The notes below the pieces were generated by a model. The model saw nothing but the letters and a program-made list of their open reading frames with translations. It had not been told where the DNA came from and did no database searches. The position numbers were made by a program, and so were the translations under genes. Source: Amycolatopsis pretoriensis (GTDB lineage: Bacteria; Actinomycetota; Actinomycetes; Mycobacteriales; Pseudonocardiaceae). Taken from it: a stretch of DNA of 64,000 nt. The number at the start of each line of letters is the position of its first letter. The stretch's first letter is position 1. Of the stretch, positions 62,716 through 64,000 are shown piece by piece. The stretch covers positions 186,001 to 250,000 of the forward strand of contig NZ_FNUJ01000013.1 in the NCBI RefSeq assembly GCF_900107925.1. The letters run 5' to 3'.

Positions 62716-62794
62716 ACACGAGTGCGGCCTGTCCGCGAGGGCTACCCGCGATGCAGGCGCTCAATCGGAGATGGTCGCGTTCAGTAATCGCCTG

Positions 62795-63169
62795 TCATCG
62801 ACGAGGTGTTACCAGACCGAGGCGCTGCCGACGATCGACTTCCGAATCGTCGAGTCCGCCCTCGGCGCGGCTGCCGGCGGACACGACGACGGTGGCGACG
62901 TCGTGCAGCTTGACATTGGTGTGCTGCGACACGACGACCAGCGCCTCGAACGCCTCCGCGGCGGTCCAGCGGCGCAGCAGCATCAGCATGCCTTTGGCCT
63001 GCTCGATCGACGGCTGGGTCGACAACGCCTCGCGCAACTGCTCGTTCTCGGCCACCGGATCGGCACGCTCGCCGGATCTTCGGTCAGGATCATGTTCCAC
63101 GTCCATATCCCGGCACATCGCCTGCCGACACCAGGCAAAGGCGGCCGGGTGCTCGGTACGAGCCCGCAC
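62795..63169 (-). CDS. ANTAR-domain protein
   Basis: A protein of at most 124 residues whose core, NEQLREALSTQPSIEQAKGM followed by LMLLRRWTAAEAFEALVVVS, is an ANTAR RNA-binding domain (three helices, conserved AKG). ANTAR proteins bind tandem hairpins in nascent RNA and act as antiterminators. There is no GAF or receiver domain, so the ANTAR is nearly alone; an alternative start at the later Met (MDVEHDP) is possible. It is on the same strand as the ATPase gene. Confidence 0.8.
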   Translation of the reverse strand: MRARTEHPAAFAWCRQAMCRDMDVEHDPDRRSGERADPVAENEQLREALSTQPSIEQAKGMLMLLRRWTAAEAFEALVVVSQHTNVKLHDVATVVVSAGSRAEGGLDDSEVDRRQRLGLVTPRR

Positions 63170-63396
63170 GAGTGGGCATCGTGGGCATTCCGCAGCTACA
63201 CGGGACGCTGATGCACACCAGCCGTCCTGATACCGGCGGCATCGCGACGATCGGCATCCGCGCCGGACCGGTGCGCCTCAGCCTTGGGCCGGTGCTCGGG
63301 CGCTGTAGCGTCCTCGCGGCGAGCGGCTTCTTCATGTCGCTGTGCGACACGGTCGTGTGCCAGTGCCGAGCGCAGCAACCCGCTCCGAGCATCGCG

Positions 63397-63771
63397 TCAA
63401 CCCCGGATTGCCTCGGCCAGCGTGCCGAACACCGGCATGAGCTGGTTGACAGCAGTGAGAGAAATCGGCCGCGCCGCGACCGGGGTGGCCACCACCCGCA
63501 CCGCGGTGCCTTCGCCGGCGCGCCGCCGAATATCGACAAGCGCACCGATCCCGGACGACGACAAAAAGGACACCTCGGTCAGATCGACGATCAAGATCGC
63601 AGCCTGCTGGGCCAGGGCAACCTCGATCGCGGGACGCAGCCGGGGCGCGCCTGCCAGGTCGATATCTCCTCCGATCGACAAAACCAAGGCCCCGTCGACG
63701 CGTCGGCTCGACGCGGAAACGGCTGATCCTCCAACGCGAGGGCCCTCGGCCGCTGATTCGGAAAAGGTCAC
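63397..63771 (-). CDS. STAS-domain anti-sigma-factor antagonist
   Basis: A 124-residue RsbV-like protein with LVLSIGGDIDLAGAPRLRPA and LIVDLTEVSFLSSSGIGALVD; the Ser in FLSSSG is the phosphorylation site region. The start is GTG 63771. The set STAS, RsbW-like ATPase, ANTAR, STAS within 2.1 kb suggests a partner-switching control unit; no sigma-factor gene is in the window. The 227 bases between this and the ANTAR gene hold no gene I can support. Confidence 0.85.
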   Translation of the reverse strand: MTFSESAAEGPRVGGSAVSASSRRVDGALVLSIGGDIDLAGAPRLRPAIEVALAQQAAILIVDLTEVSFLSSSGIGALVDIRRRAGEGTAVRVVATPVAARPISLTAVNQLMPVFGTLAEAIRG

Positions 63772-64000
63772 CCGCTCACTATGCCCTTCGCGACGCCAGG
63801 CAGTTGTATCCGATGGAGGTTTGTCGCAACTACTTTCCGTGCTCTCGTGGAGAGGAAAACTTTCTCAAGTGCGCGGAAGCGTTCGTTTTCGGCCAGGAAC
63901 TCGAGGCGCTCTGGGGCGTCCGACAAATTCGATGATGTCCTCATCGACGCTTCCGAGGCCGACCGGAGGCACCGCCAAGCAGCTCGGCTGGCTACCGCCG

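Overview
The window is GC-rich, compact actinomycete DNA. An Emb-type arabinosyltransferase (cell-wall arabinan), a DasR-like operator at a chitinase, an AfsR-like regulator and the general gene style suggest a mycolate-containing actinomycete, most likely Pseudonocardiaceae such as Amycolatopsis. The genus is an inference; I could not run a search.

Layout. 1-14204: cobalamin genes (bluB end, cobG-cobH-cobIJ with a translationally overlapped GNAT gene, and cobN under a B12 riboswitch), interrupted by the emb gene, a small ABC exporter operon with an XRE regulator, and two unknowns. 14205-31140: ordinary chromosomal genes: a PD-(D/E)XK-like protein, a GT39 mannosyltransferase-like membrane enzyme with a two-component system, a chitinase with a dre operator, a domain-swapped RibD, proA, an M50 protease, an AlkA-like glycosylase, a methyltransferase, an M20 amidohydrolase, a PDZ-less HtrA protease, a HerA-like ATPase and orn. 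31217-34234: tRNA-His, an MHS transporter, an L,D-transpeptidase and tRNA-Lys(CTT).

34193-52687: an 18.4-kb island bounded by a perfect 60-bp direct repeat of the 3' half of tRNA-Lys. Its tyrosine integrase is frameshifted and cut off at the 5' side, where it abuts a decayed polyketide synthase module end. The cargo is the centre of interest: a Ser/Thr kinase diverges from a four-gene operon with start/stop overlaps or a 2-nt gap. It encodes a tandem RecB/Cas4-like Fe-S nuclease, a zinc-ribbon/REase-like protein, a DinG/XPD-like Fe-S helicase and a pPIWI-RE protein. The pPIWI-RE plus helicase plus REase island is a described predicted defence system; the tandem Fe-S nuclease and the adjacent kinase are the parts I do not recognise as described. 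Convergent to it lies an AfsR/STAND regulator, which diverges from a GT-B-like gene followed by a 37-aa peptide gene and a strong terminator.

52628-55700: beyond the right repeat lie a second integrase C-terminal remnant, a LysR fragment, decayed DNA, a deleted alpha/beta-hydrolase gene and a small CHAP-domain gene. This looks like a repeated-integration hot spot. 55702-64000: a divergent pair of paralogous XRE regulators forming an inverted duplication, a secreted S53 protease with a nested trypsin domain, a YrhK-like membrane protein, and a cluster of STAS, RsbW-like ATPase and ANTAR regulators of the partner-switching type. The last 229 bases hold nothing I can assign.
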